A DNA stretch of 7,884 bases from Candidatus Zambryskibacteria bacterium RIFCSPLOWO2_02_FULL_39_14 (GCA_001824135.1 MHWM01000014.1:1-7884); one strand, 5' to 3'; counted from the first letter of the stretch, positions 1 to 5,950 are shown. Notes: generated by a model from the letters alone, not told the origin. Numbers and translations are program-made.

Positions 1-436
1 CATCAATGTTTCCCACTACTTCAGTCAAAGTACATTGAAACTGGTATGGTCGGATATATTGTCTTTGTAGAGCAAGTCTAATTTGTGTCTGAAAGGGAGA
101 ACACAAGTATCCAAGATCAGAACCCTCTATGAACTCCCCAGCCACACCATCAGCTATGTTAGTAAAATATTGGTTTGGATTGGTTACATAAGCTGGATTA
201 CCCTCGAAACCGGTCTGAGCCCAGTCGACAGTTGAGCGGACCATGCTATCTATAAGTCTCTGCGCCGCAATCATTGCTCCTCCATCTATAATAGCTCTAG
301 CTAGAGCTTTGACATCAATGACAATATCCCCCAATCCGAAAATCGCCTGTGTTCTGGGTGTAAAAACAGGAAGATAAAATGTAGAAGAAATGAAAGACAG
401 AATGAGAATAAATGTTATGAATTGTTTTCTAAACAT
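1..436 (-). CDS. Exported protein of unknown function, C-terminus outside the window
   Basis: An open frame runs from ATG at 436 to the window edge without a stop: 145 codons plus one base. The N-terminus (MFRKQFITFILILSFISSTF) is a clear Sec-type signal: basic n-region, long hydrophobic core, then a possible signal peptidase site after residue 31 (T-Q-A before IFGLG). The mature part is mostly helical in character and contains a D-W-A-Q-T-G-F segment near residue 71 and a G-S-D-L-G-Y-L-C-S-P-F segment near residues 106-116, with a second Cys near 135. I do not recognise a named domain. From memory, proteins with a similar 'FLCSPF' segment occur in Parcubacteria beside secretion or conjugation-like genes, but I cannot verify that here. 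The start lies 9 bp after the stop of the next exported-protein gene, so the two are probably co-transcribed. There is no clear Shine-Dalgarno site (only AAAGAA just upstream). Confidence 0.8.
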   Translation of the reverse strand, partial: MFRKQFITFILILSFISSTFYLPVFTPRTQAIFGLGDIVIDVKALARAIIDGGAMIAAQRLIDSMVRSTVDWAQTGFEGNPAYVTNPNQYFTNIADGVAGEFIEGSDLGYLCSPFQTQIRLALQRQYIRPYQFQCTLTEVVGNID

Positions 437-445
437 TTTCTTTAA

Positions 446-1216
446 TTATATACCATTGGCTGTCAAAATATTACTAATCTCATTGAGGATAACATCTTCT
501 TTATCTAAGTTTTCGTTCAAAATGATCAAACCGGCAAAAGCGGCAGTCGAATCTTGTTCGGTCTCGGACAACGCTTTCATAGAAGCAGCGCTTGAGAAAT
601 AACTGTTGATTAACTGAAGGTGTAAATCGGCTAGAGAAGTCGGTACGGGCAAATTTTTAAGTCCATTAGCCGCATTTATATAAGAGATATTGAAAGTGAG
701 AGTAAATGCATACATTGCAGGGTTTAGAGTTTTCAGACTGTTTGCTCCCGCGTACGCCTTGTTTATATTCTCGGCATATTCTCTATGTATTTTTAATATT
801 TGGTCAGCATAATTCTGAAAATTACTATTATTATCAGGCACTATTTTAATATCAGAACGACTTATTTTCTGTGTCTTGATTAATTTGGGTATGCTTTCTA
901 AATACTTATTAGCTACAGCGTCGATATTTGCTTCTGTTGCTTGTCCGCTTGTGGCTAAACCTATGTAATCTAAGATAAGTTGTCTGCCTATTAATTCTGT
1001 ATTAGAAAGAGGTTCTGCTGGAAGAGTTGTGCTCGCTGTACTGGGTTTGAGAAAATCTCTGATAAAACTGTCATCACTATAGTATTCATTATCTGTTTGT
1101 ATTTGTTCCAGAGTTGCAATGCTTGGAGCGTAATTTGTAGTTCCAAAGCGAGACCAAGAAGCAGTCACAACAAGCAGAATGGATATTAAAAGTGCTAATG
1201 CTAATCTAAATCGCAT
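446..1216 (-). CDS. Signal-anchored or secreted helical protein of unknown function
   Basis: The product is 256 aa from ATG at 1216. The first residues MRFRLALALLISILLVVTAS form a basic start plus a hydrophobic stretch, so it is a signal peptide or N-terminal anchor. There is no lipobox cysteine. The rest (about 225 aa) is soluble, rich in Ser, Asn, Ala and Thr and probably helical; a proline/threonine-rich linker lies around residues 57-70. I recognise no domain and no catalytic motif. An in-frame TTG at 1225 would add three residues, but it directly abuts a strong extended -10 element (1226-1234), so transcripts from that promoter could not contain it; I therefore use the ATG. The gene follows rsmA and is followed 9 bp later by another exported protein. 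That pairing suggests the two act together at the cell surface, which is inference. Confidence 0.8.
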   Translation of the reverse strand: MRFRLALALLISILLVVTASWSRFGTTNYAPSIATLEQIQTDNEYYSDDSFIRDFLKPSTASTTLPAEPLSNTELIGRQLILDYIGLATSGQATEANIDAVANKYLESIPKLIKTQKISRSDIKIVPDNNSNFQNYADQILKIHREYAENINKAYAGANSLKTLNPAMYAFTLTFNISYINAANGLKNLPVPTSLADLHLQLINSYFSSAASMKALSETEQDSTAAFAGLIILNENLDKEDVILNEISNILTANGI

Positions 1217-1225
1217 ATTACACAA

Positions 1226-1234
1226 ATTATATCA
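1226..1234 (-). promoter_or_regulatory. Extended -10 promoter for the exported-protein pair
   Basis: On the minus strand this reads TGATATAAT, a perfect extended -10 (TGn plus TATAAT). The -35 region 17 bp upstream (GATAAC) is poor, which extended -10 promoters tolerate. The predicted transcription start, about 7 nt downstream of the final T, falls near 1219, only about 3 nt before ATG 1216. The mRNA would be leaderless or nearly so. Confidence 0.55.
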
Positions 1235-1262
1235 GAATAGATGTGAGGGTTATCCCCTTCTT

Positions 1263-2075
1263 TTACTTAGTATAGAGATTTTTGGTTAGTTTTTGCCAAA
1301 TTTCTACGCTTATATCTTCGGCACGCAGATTGTCATCCAGATTAAGTTCTTTGAAAACTTCTTTTACTCTGTTTGGCTCGCATATTGTTGAAATATTTGA
1401 AGAGAGTTTCTTGCGCTTGGATTTAAACCCAGCTCTAAGTATTTTGAAAAATAGACCCTCTTCTATTTGAGCATTTATAAAGAAATCTTTAGAGATATTT
1501 TCTATAGCAATGATCGCAGAATCTACTTTTGGCATTGGTACAAAAGATCCCGCTTTCACAGTTTCTATATATTTTGGATTTCCGTATGCTTTCACTGATA
1601 TCGATAGGATACTCTCCTTCGTTGACACTCGGTGTCTACATCCAGCTGTTATCCTCTCGGCCACCTCTTTCTGCACTAAAAGGACCATCATTTTTGGTTG
1701 ATATTCTGTCTCAAGAAATTTTTTCAAGATAGCCCCTGTAATGTTGTAAGGTATGTTTGAGATTAGTTTATAGCTATTAGCTTCTAGGTTATAGCTTTTA
1801 GGTTCAAAATTCAGAATGTCATTATGTACCAATCTTAATTGGCCCGATGAAATTTCTTTTTGGAATTTTATTTGTAATTTTTTATACAGCTTGTCGTCCT
1901 TTTCGACTGCTAGCACCTGACAACTAGAAGCTAGAAGCTTTGCAGTTAATGCTCCTAGGCCGGGCCCGATTTCAAGAATTGTATCTGTTTCATTTATCTT
2001 GCCGACTTCGATAATGCTCAAAAGTGCGCGTTCAGATTTTAGAAAATGTTGTCCAAGTGATTTCTTAGCTCTCAT
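1263..2075 (-). CDS. rsmA: 16S rRNA (adenine1518/1519-N6)-dimethyltransferase RsmA (KsgA)
   Basis: RsmA dimethylates two adjacent adenines in helix 45 of 16S rRNA using SAM, late in 30S assembly. Family marks are plain: N-terminal KKSLGQHFL (residues 4-12), SAM-binding motif I EIGPGLG (35-41), the acidic end of strand 2 in AVEKD (56-60), motif IV NIPY (107-110), then QKEVAERI (135-142) and PMPKVDSA (180-187). The 270-aa length is normal. The ATG at 2075 overlaps the stop of the upstream transposase gene (ATGA), and the N-terminus fits the family exactly, so the start is secure. Two oddities: residues 146-152 (CRHRVST) are encoded by a 19-bp palindrome that also flanks the neighbouring transposase, and residues 94-104 (SYNLEANSYKL) come from a short AGCT-rich repeat just before the catalytic NIPY. 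Both look like insertions relative to typical RsmA, but the active-site motifs are intact and the enzyme is probably functional. Confidence 0.96.
   Translation of the reverse strand: MRAKKSLGQHFLKSERALLSIIEVGKINETDTILEIGPGLGALTAKLLASSCQVLAVEKDDKLYKKLQIKFQKEISSGQLRLVHNDILNFEPKSYNLEANSYKLISNIPYNITGAILKKFLETEYQPKMMVLLVQKEVAERITAGCRHRVSTKESILSISVKAYGNPKYIETVKAGSFVPMPKVDSAIIAIENISKDFFINAQIEEGLFFKILRAGFKSKRKKLSSNISTICEPNRVKEVFKELNLDDNLRAEDISVEIWQKLTKNLYTK
1621..1639. repeat. REP-like palindrome copy inside rsmA
   Basis: The plus strand reads GTTGACAC-TCG-GTGTCTAC, matching the palindromes that flank the transposase except for T at 1637 where the perfect palindrome has A. It lies in frame in rsmA (minus strand) and encodes residues 146-152 with its edges. 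With the consensus base, codon 147 would be TGA; here it is AGA (Arg). The match to the copy at 2739-2757, read in reverse complement, extends beyond the palindrome by TC on one side and AT on the other. Confidence 0.85.
1764..1805. repeat. Short degenerate direct repeats within rsmA
   Basis: TAGTTTATAGCT (1764-1775) and TAGGTTATAGCT (1785-1796) match at 11 of 12 bases with a 21-bp period, giving the repeated peptide SYNL/SYKL. Overlapping this, TAGCTTCTAGGTTA (1778-1791) and TAGCTTTTAGGTTC (1792-1805) are adjacent 14-bp units matching at 12 of 14. A further pair of tandem CTAGAAG units lies at 1924-1937 in the same gene. They resemble slippage-born or seeded low-complexity repeats kept in frame. 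Confidence 0.5.
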
Positions 2076-2721
2076 AACCTTATGTTGACACTCGGTGTCA
2101 ACGGAGATGGATCAGACTCCAAGTTTTTCAATAACAGCTTTCTCTCGACGATACTTTTCAAAGCATCTTTAGCAAACTTTGCATACTCAATTCGACTTTT
2201 GAAGTGGTCAAGCACAATGTCCTTTTTACATAGACCATTTACATTGATATCCATGTATTCTTTCCAACTGGATCTGCTATTGCCATGGTGTTTGTGCGCT
2301 TTGTCATTCAGATTCACATAAGCACTAAGGTATAATAAATATTCATCCGTATCTATATGAATGGCTTTAAATTTTCCCTGAAAAAGAGCACCTGATCTAT
2401 GATATTTTGCGTTGAAATATTTTGAATAACCCATACATAGTTTGTGCATAAATTTTTCTATACCATTTTCTATGAGGGGGTAATTATAAAATGGAAATGA
2501 TTTTGGTTAATGCAATATACAATAAAATCAACCAACCTTTCTTTTTCTTTCGCTTTATTACTATAGCGAGTTAAGTTACCAATACTCTCTTTGATGTTGA
2601 ATATTTCCATGCTTTCTAAAAATCGATCAAAATCTCTTCTATTAATAAAAATTATTCGCTTGTCTACACCTCTATTGTAGATATGATAAAATTCGCCTTC
2701 TGTTAATTTAATATTTCTCAT
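2072..2721 (-). pseudogene. REP-associated tyrosine transposase (IS200-like, Y1), split by a frameshift
   Basis: RAYTs are single-strand DNA transposases of the HUH/Y1 group that recognise hairpin repeats. The first frame (start 2721, 83 aa) has the N-terminal GEFYHIYNRGVDKR block and the HUH-type motif NHFHF (His75 and His77, metal ligands). It stops at TAG 2470-2472. The second frame (ATG 2449 to TGA 2072, 125 aa) continues the same protein: GYSKYFN, RSGALFQGKFK, then YLLYLSAYVNLN, whose Tyr (residue 44 of this part, about 135 of the joined protein) is the likely nucleophile. Adding one C to the C5 tract (2476-2480) joins them through TPLIENGIEKFMHKL into about 216 aa, the normal size. This is a recent frameshift, a sequencing indel, or -1 slippage on the C run. 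The last residues (PLTPSVN) are encoded by the left palindrome, and the stop overlaps the rsmA start. The gene sits between uvrD and rsmA. Confidence 0.88.
2084..2102. repeat. Left flanking palindrome, 8-bp arms, TCG loop
   Basis: The plus strand reads GTTGACACTCGGTGTCAAC, a perfect inverted repeat with a 3-nt loop. It lies 8 bp upstream of the rsmA ATG and inside the 3' end of the transposase frame, where it encodes PLTPSVN. It could form a hairpin in the transposase-rsmA mRNA just before the rsmA start. Confidence 0.9.
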
Positions 2722-2738
2722 TAACTCTATTCTCTCAT

Positions 2739-2757
2739 GTTGACACCGAGTGTCAAC
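2739..2757. repeat. Right flanking palindrome, 8-bp arms, CGA loop
   Basis: The plus strand reads GTTGACACCGAGTGTCAAC, the exact reverse complement of the left copy. It lies between the uvrD-like stop (2779) and the transposase start (2721). The outer flanks (AT before, CG then AGAT after, on the plus strand) agree with those of the left copy in direct orientation, so only the loop is inverted relative to the flanks. Confidence 0.9.
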
Positions 2758-2778
2758 GAGATTGCTATAGTATAGAAA

Positions 2779-4737
2779 CTAGAAGTCAATTTCAAGCAAT
2801 GGTTTACGAGGAAGAGTGTACTTGTCTACAACTTCTTCTTCTATTAACGTTTCAGGAATATCGAAGATAAATGGAGAAGGCATGTTCACTTGTCTTCTGC
2901 CGAATAGGGTACGTGTCTCGGCATATGAAAGAAATACTTTCTTACGCGCACGAGTGATTGCCACATAGAAAAGCCGTCTCTCTTCTTCTGCTTCTTCGGG
3001 TGCAATACCTTCTTTATTTATCTCTTGATGGGGAAAAAGTCCGTCTTCTAACCCAGAGATAAAGACGGTATCGAACTCAAGTCCTTTAGAAGCATGGATA
3101 GTCATTAATCTGACTGCTTTCTCCTCATCATTCATCTCATCTTGATCACTTTGTAGAGCTACATCAGTAAGAAAATTTAATACACTTTCTTCTGGAGGCA
3201 AGTGGTCATATTTGGAGGCAAAGTTTGATAACTCATAAGCATTCTCCAAGCGGGCCACACCATCGTCTCCACTATCTTTCCATTCTTCTTCAAGCCCGAC
3301 TACTTTTATGATAAAAGAAATGGTCTCACTCAATTTCTTTTCTTTGGAAGTTTTCTCAATTTTTTCAAGCAGTGCTCTGAAATTAACAAGTTTTGTCTGT
3401 ATTGCTGATGTAAGAGAAGATTCGTTTCCTGAAAATATCTTAGCAATTGTTGTTTTACCAATACCACGTGTTGGTACGTTTATAATCCTTTTCAAATCCG
3501 AAAGACTATCTGGATTAAGTGCAGAGCGCAAATAAGAAATGATATCCTTAATTTCTTTGCGGTCGAAGAAGCGTGTTCCTAGAATCTGATAAGGTATGCC
3601 ATGACTCATAAATGCTTCTTCTAATACTCGAGATTGAAAGTTGGCTCTGTAGAGTACCGCAATTTCTTCCGGACTTGTCCCTTTTTTAATAATCTCTCTT
3701 GTTTTTAAAGCAATAAATCCTGCTTCGCTTACCTCATCTAGTCCTTGAAACAATCCTATCTTATCACCCGAGGTGTTACTGGTAAAAAGATTTTTCTTAC
3801 GTCTTATTTTATTTTTTTCTATTACAGTGTTAGCGGCTTCCAAGATATTTTTTGTAGAACGATAATTTTCTTCCAGAGTAATAACTTTGGCATCAGGATA
3901 ATCTTTCTCAAAATCTAAAATATTTTTTATATCTGCTCCGCGCCAGGAATAAATATTTTGGTCTATATCTCCGACAACACAAATGTTTTTATCTTTGCCC
4001 ACCAGTAAGCGCGAGATTTCATATTGCACACGGTTAGTATCTTGATATTCATCTATATGTATATGTTTCCATGTCTCCTGATAATATTCACGTACTGCCG
4101 TATTACTACTTAAAAGATTCATAGTTTTAAGCAGAAGGTCATCGAAGTCAAGCGCATTGTCTCGTGTCAATATCTTTTCGTACTCAGGCCAGACTTGGCT
4201 CACTACATTTTTAAAGTATCCACCTTCTTCATTGGCGCTATAATCTCTAGCGTTATTACCCTGACCTTTCTCTTTGGATATGATACCTATCAGACGGGCG
4301 GGATCATGCGTTTTAGGGTCAAGTCCGAGGATTAGAAGAGCTTCTTTTATCGCTTTTTTACTATCATCTCGGTCAAAGATCACAAAATATTTCTTTATAC
4401 CAACCTCTCTCGACTGTTCTCTTAAAATATGTACTCCAAGCGAGTGGAAAGTACTTATAAATGGTCGCTCGAACATACTTACAGGTCTGTTTAATGCTTT
4501 ATCATCTCTAAATTTTTGCTCTATGCGTTCACGCATTTCTTTAGCCGCTTTGTTTGTAAAGGTAATAGCTAGAATAGAGGAAGGGGCTATTCCTGTATGG
4601 ACTAAGTGGCCAATTCTTTCTGTAATAGTCTTGGTTTTACCAGCACCTGCGCCAGCTAAGATTAAAAGAGGTCCTTCTATAGAAGTAACAGCTTTTTTCT
4701 GTTCTGGGTTTAGATTTTCTGGTGATTTTGGGACCAT
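2779..4737 (-). CDS. uvrD: UvrD/PcrA/Rep-family superfamily 1A DNA helicase
   Basis: This is a 3'-5' ATP-dependent DNA helicase for repair and for clearing replication obstacles. All SF1A motifs are present (numbering from a GTG at 4746, 655 aa): Q motif NPEQKKAV (13-20), Walker A GAGAGKT (32-38), motif Ia TFTNKAA (62-68), STFHSLG (98-104), Walker B DEYQD (232-236), motif III GDIDQNIYSWRG (259-270), NYRS (294-297), motif V TIHASKGLEFD (about 547-557) and motif VI RRLFYVAITRAR (about 588-599). The protein ends soon after the 2B/2A core, lacking the C-terminal tail of about 70 residues that binds RNA polymerase in PcrA. I prefer ATG 4737 (652 aa) because the GTG lies inside an extended -10 promoter. 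The uvrD, pcrA and rep labels cannot be separated from sequence alone. It is the first gene of the minus-strand run leading to rsmA, with the transposase unit inserted after it. Confidence 0.93.
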   Translation of the reverse strand: MVPKSPENLNPEQKKAVTSIEGPLLILAGAGAGKTKTITERIGHLVHTGIAPSSILAITFTNKAAKEMRERIEQKFRDDKALNRPVSMFERPFISTFHSLGVHILREQSREVGIKKYFVIFDRDDSKKAIKEALLILGLDPKTHDPARLIGIISKEKGQGNNARDYSANEEGGYFKNVVSQVWPEYEKILTRDNALDFDDLLLKTMNLLSSNTAVREYYQETWKHIHIDEYQDTNRVQYEISRLLVGKDKNICVVGDIDQNIYSWRGADIKNILDFEKDYPDAKVITLEENYRSTKNILEAANTVIEKNKIRRKKNLFTSNTSGDKIGLFQGLDEVSEAGFIALKTREIIKKGTSPEEIAVLYRANFQSRVLEEAFMSHGIPYQILGTRFFDRKEIKDIISYLRSALNPDSLSDLKRIINVPTRGIGKTTIAKIFSGNESSLTSAIQTKLVNFRALLEKIEKTSKEKKLSETISFIIKVVGLEEEWKDSGDDGVARLENAYELSNFASKYDHLPPEESVLNFLTDVALQSDQDEMNDEEKAVRLMTIHASKGLEFDTVFISGLEDGLFPHQEINKEGIAPEEAEEERRLFYVAITRARKKVFLSYAETRTLFGRRQVNMPSPFIFDIPETLIEEEVVDKYTLPRKPLLEIDF

Positions 4738-4744
4738 GACGGAC

Positions 4745-4753
4745 ACTATAACA
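4745..4753 (-). promoter_or_regulatory. Extended -10 promoter for the UvrD-like helicase
   Basis: The minus strand reads TGTTATAGT (TGn plus TATAGT, one mismatch to TATAAT). The predicted start of transcription falls at about 4738-4737, directly at the preferred ATG 4737, implying a leaderless mRNA. A second TATAAT on the same strand (4766-4771) has no good -35 and could be an alternative giving a leader of about 20 nt. Confidence 0.45.
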
Positions 4754-4789
4754 CAGGCTTACCTCATTATATTAGAGTGGATATCTTGA

Positions 4790-4819
4790 TTGACCGCAAT
4801 CCAAGTACGGGGGTATAAT
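4790..4819 (+). promoter_or_regulatory. Sigma70-type promoter for the M23 peptidase gene
   Basis: TTGACC (4790-4795, 5 of 6 to consensus) and TATAAT (4814-4819, perfect) are separated by 18 bp. Transcription would start near 4826. It diverges from the helicase promoter, whose upstream sequence overlaps this -35 region. It leaves a long leader (about 105-170 nt, depending on the true start codon). Confidence 0.65.
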
Positions 4820-4851
4820 TAAGTAATACTGGATGAAAGCATGATATTACT

Positions 4852-4886
4852 TGGCTCTATTGAGCCATGCCTGCCTAGGCAGGCAT
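4852..4886 (+). promoter_or_regulatory. Two adjoining hairpins in the peptidase leader
   Basis: The first hairpin has stem TGGCTC/GAGCCA with loop TATT (4852-4867). The second is a perfect 20-bp palindrome, ATGCCTGCCTAGGCAGGCAT (4867-4886), sharing its first base with the first stem. It is followed by TTTCTGATTT, a weak T-rich tract. In RNA the centre of the second stem must open to form a loop, leaving about 8 GC-rich pairs. This could be an attenuator-like terminator or an mRNA-stabilising hairpin in the leader, or simply a palindromic repeat that landed there. The rest of the 250-bp gap between the divergent genes shows no convincing gene. Confidence 0.5.
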
Positions 4887-4996
4887 TTCTGATTTACAGA
4901 TATAGTACCCTAAAAGTTTAACCATACTTTATTAGTAAAAGAACGATTGAATACTACAGGTCTCACTTTAAGGCGTTTTGGATACTCGCCGTTTTT

Positions 4997-5950
4997 GTGA
5001 TAGTTCTCATTCCTTTTATCGGTTACGCGCGTAGTCAGGGAGAACAAGTTGTTTTAATGCCCGAAGTGTCTAGATTGAATAATTCCCAAACCATGAGCCT
5101 TTTAGAGGCTCCTTTAAATATCAATCCTATAGGTACAAGTAGTGCAGAGATTGCTATTGCTGACGGTGTAGCTCTTGAATCTAGTAGTGGAAGAGAAAGT
5201 GAAGTCTTCGTAGATTTGGGTAAATCAGGCACAGGGCAGATTAGCGTTTATATCGTACGCCAAGGAGATACTTTAAGCGAGATTGCCGAGATGTTTGGTG
5301 TCTCTACCAATACTATTATCTGGGCTAACGATATAAGAGGCACTTCTATAAAAGAAGGTCAAGAACTTGTCATCTTGCCTATATCTGGAGTACGTCATGT
5401 GGTTAAAAAAGGTGACACTTTGCAGTCTATAGCCAAGAATTATAAAGCCGATCTTGAAGACATTCTGTCATTTAACGGCTTAGCTAATGGTGCAAAAATT
5501 ATACCCGGTGATATTGTCATAATTCCTGACGGTGTGATTAGTGCCGCACAAACTTCACTTACTAGATCATCTACAGTGAAAACATCTCAGAATTATCCTG
5601 CATATGCAGGTTTCTATCTTCGACCAGTAAGTATTGGTAGAAAGAGTCAAGGTCTCCACGGTAACAATGGTATTGATATTGGAGCTCCTACCGGTACTCC
5701 CATACTTGCATCAGCTGATGGTAAGGTTATCATCTCGCGTTCCGGTGGATATAATGGTGGTTATGGAACTTACGTAGTAATTACTCATTCCAATGGCACA
5801 CAGACGTTGTATGCTCATATGAGTAGAAACAATGTTTCAGTCGGACAAGAGGTTGTACAAGGACAAATTATAGGAGCTATCGGTAGTACTGGTAAATCAA
5901 CCGGCCCTCATCTCCATTTCGAAGTTCGTGGCGCTAAGAATCCATTTTAG
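4997..5950 (+). CDS. LysM-LysM-M23 peptidoglycan endopeptidase, exported
   Basis: A cell-wall hydrolase of the LytM/NlpD-like type: it binds glycan through LysM repeats and cuts peptide cross-links, or activates other hydrolases. From GTG 4997 (317 aa): a hydrophobic N-terminus (MIVLIPFIGYARSQ), a low-complexity linker to about 80, LysM 1 at about 83-128 (YIVRQGDTLSEIAEMFGVS), LysM 2 at about 133-178 (HVVKKGDTLQSIAKNY), a Ser/Thr linker, then M23 at about 207-313. The M23 zinc and catalytic residues are present: His221 and Asp227 in HGNNGIDIG, His274 in LYAHM, and HLH 305-307. The start is doubtful: the GTG cuts the membrane segment in half, while the in-frame upstream stretch back to TAA 4919 encodes a basic region and the first half of the hydrophobic helix (KAFWILAVF) but has no ATG, GTG or TTG. 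An ATT at 4931 could serve. The 3' end converges on comM with a 34-bp gap. Confidence 0.9.
   Translation: MIVLIPFIGYARSQGEQVVLMPEVSRLNNSQTMSLLEAPLNINPIGTSSAEIAIADGVALESSSGRESEVFVDLGKSGTGQISVYIVRQGDTLSEIAEMFGVSTNTIIWANDIRGTSIKEGQELVILPISGVRHVVKKGDTLQSIAKNYKADLEDILSFNGLANGAKIIPGDIVIIPDGVISAAQTSLTRSSTVKTSQNYPAYAGFYLRPVSIGRKSQGLHGNNGIDIGAPTGTPILASADGKVIISRSGGYNGGYGTYVVITHSNGTQTLYAHMSRNNVSVGQEVVQGQIIGAIGSTGKSTGPHLHFEVRGAKNPF

Larger units (their letters stand above)
2084..2757. mobile_element. REPtron-like unit: transposase gene bounded by two 19-bp palindromes
   Basis: The transposase gene is bracketed by near-identical palindromes at 2084-2102 and 2739-2757, separated by 636 bp. The arms are identical at both ends; the 3-nt loop is TCG on the left and CGA on the right. 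This resembles REP-RAYT units of other bacteria (known biology), in which the enzyme works on hairpin repeats beside and far from its gene. I see no longer terminal repeat and no target-site duplication outside the palindromes, so the exact element borders are uncertain. Confidence 0.65.

Noticed and set aside
1240..1260. GGGG-ATAA-CCC hairpin after rsmA as a terminator
   Set aside because: Only about four base pairs and no T-run on the minus strand.
1621..2757. CRISPR-like array from three repeat copies
   Set aside because: Only three copies, separated by hundreds of bases of coding sequence, strongly palindromic throughout and with no spacer regularity.
2739..2774. TTGACA inside the palindrome acting as a -35 box for the transposase or rsmA
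   Set aside because: At 16-19 bp spacing, neither the minus strand (AGAATA, GTTATG) nor the plus strand gives an acceptable -10.
4274..4789. Plus-strand open frame of 171 codons opposite the helicase gene
   Set aside because: It is antisense to the Walker A and N-terminal region of a fully recognisable helicase, has no protein-like family signature and no promoter; it is a shadow frame.
4841..4921. Small plus-strand ORF (26 codons) in the peptidase leader, same frame as the peptidase
   Set aside because: It spans both hairpins, has no ribosome binding site and no recognisable product; an upstream leader peptide is possible but unsupported.
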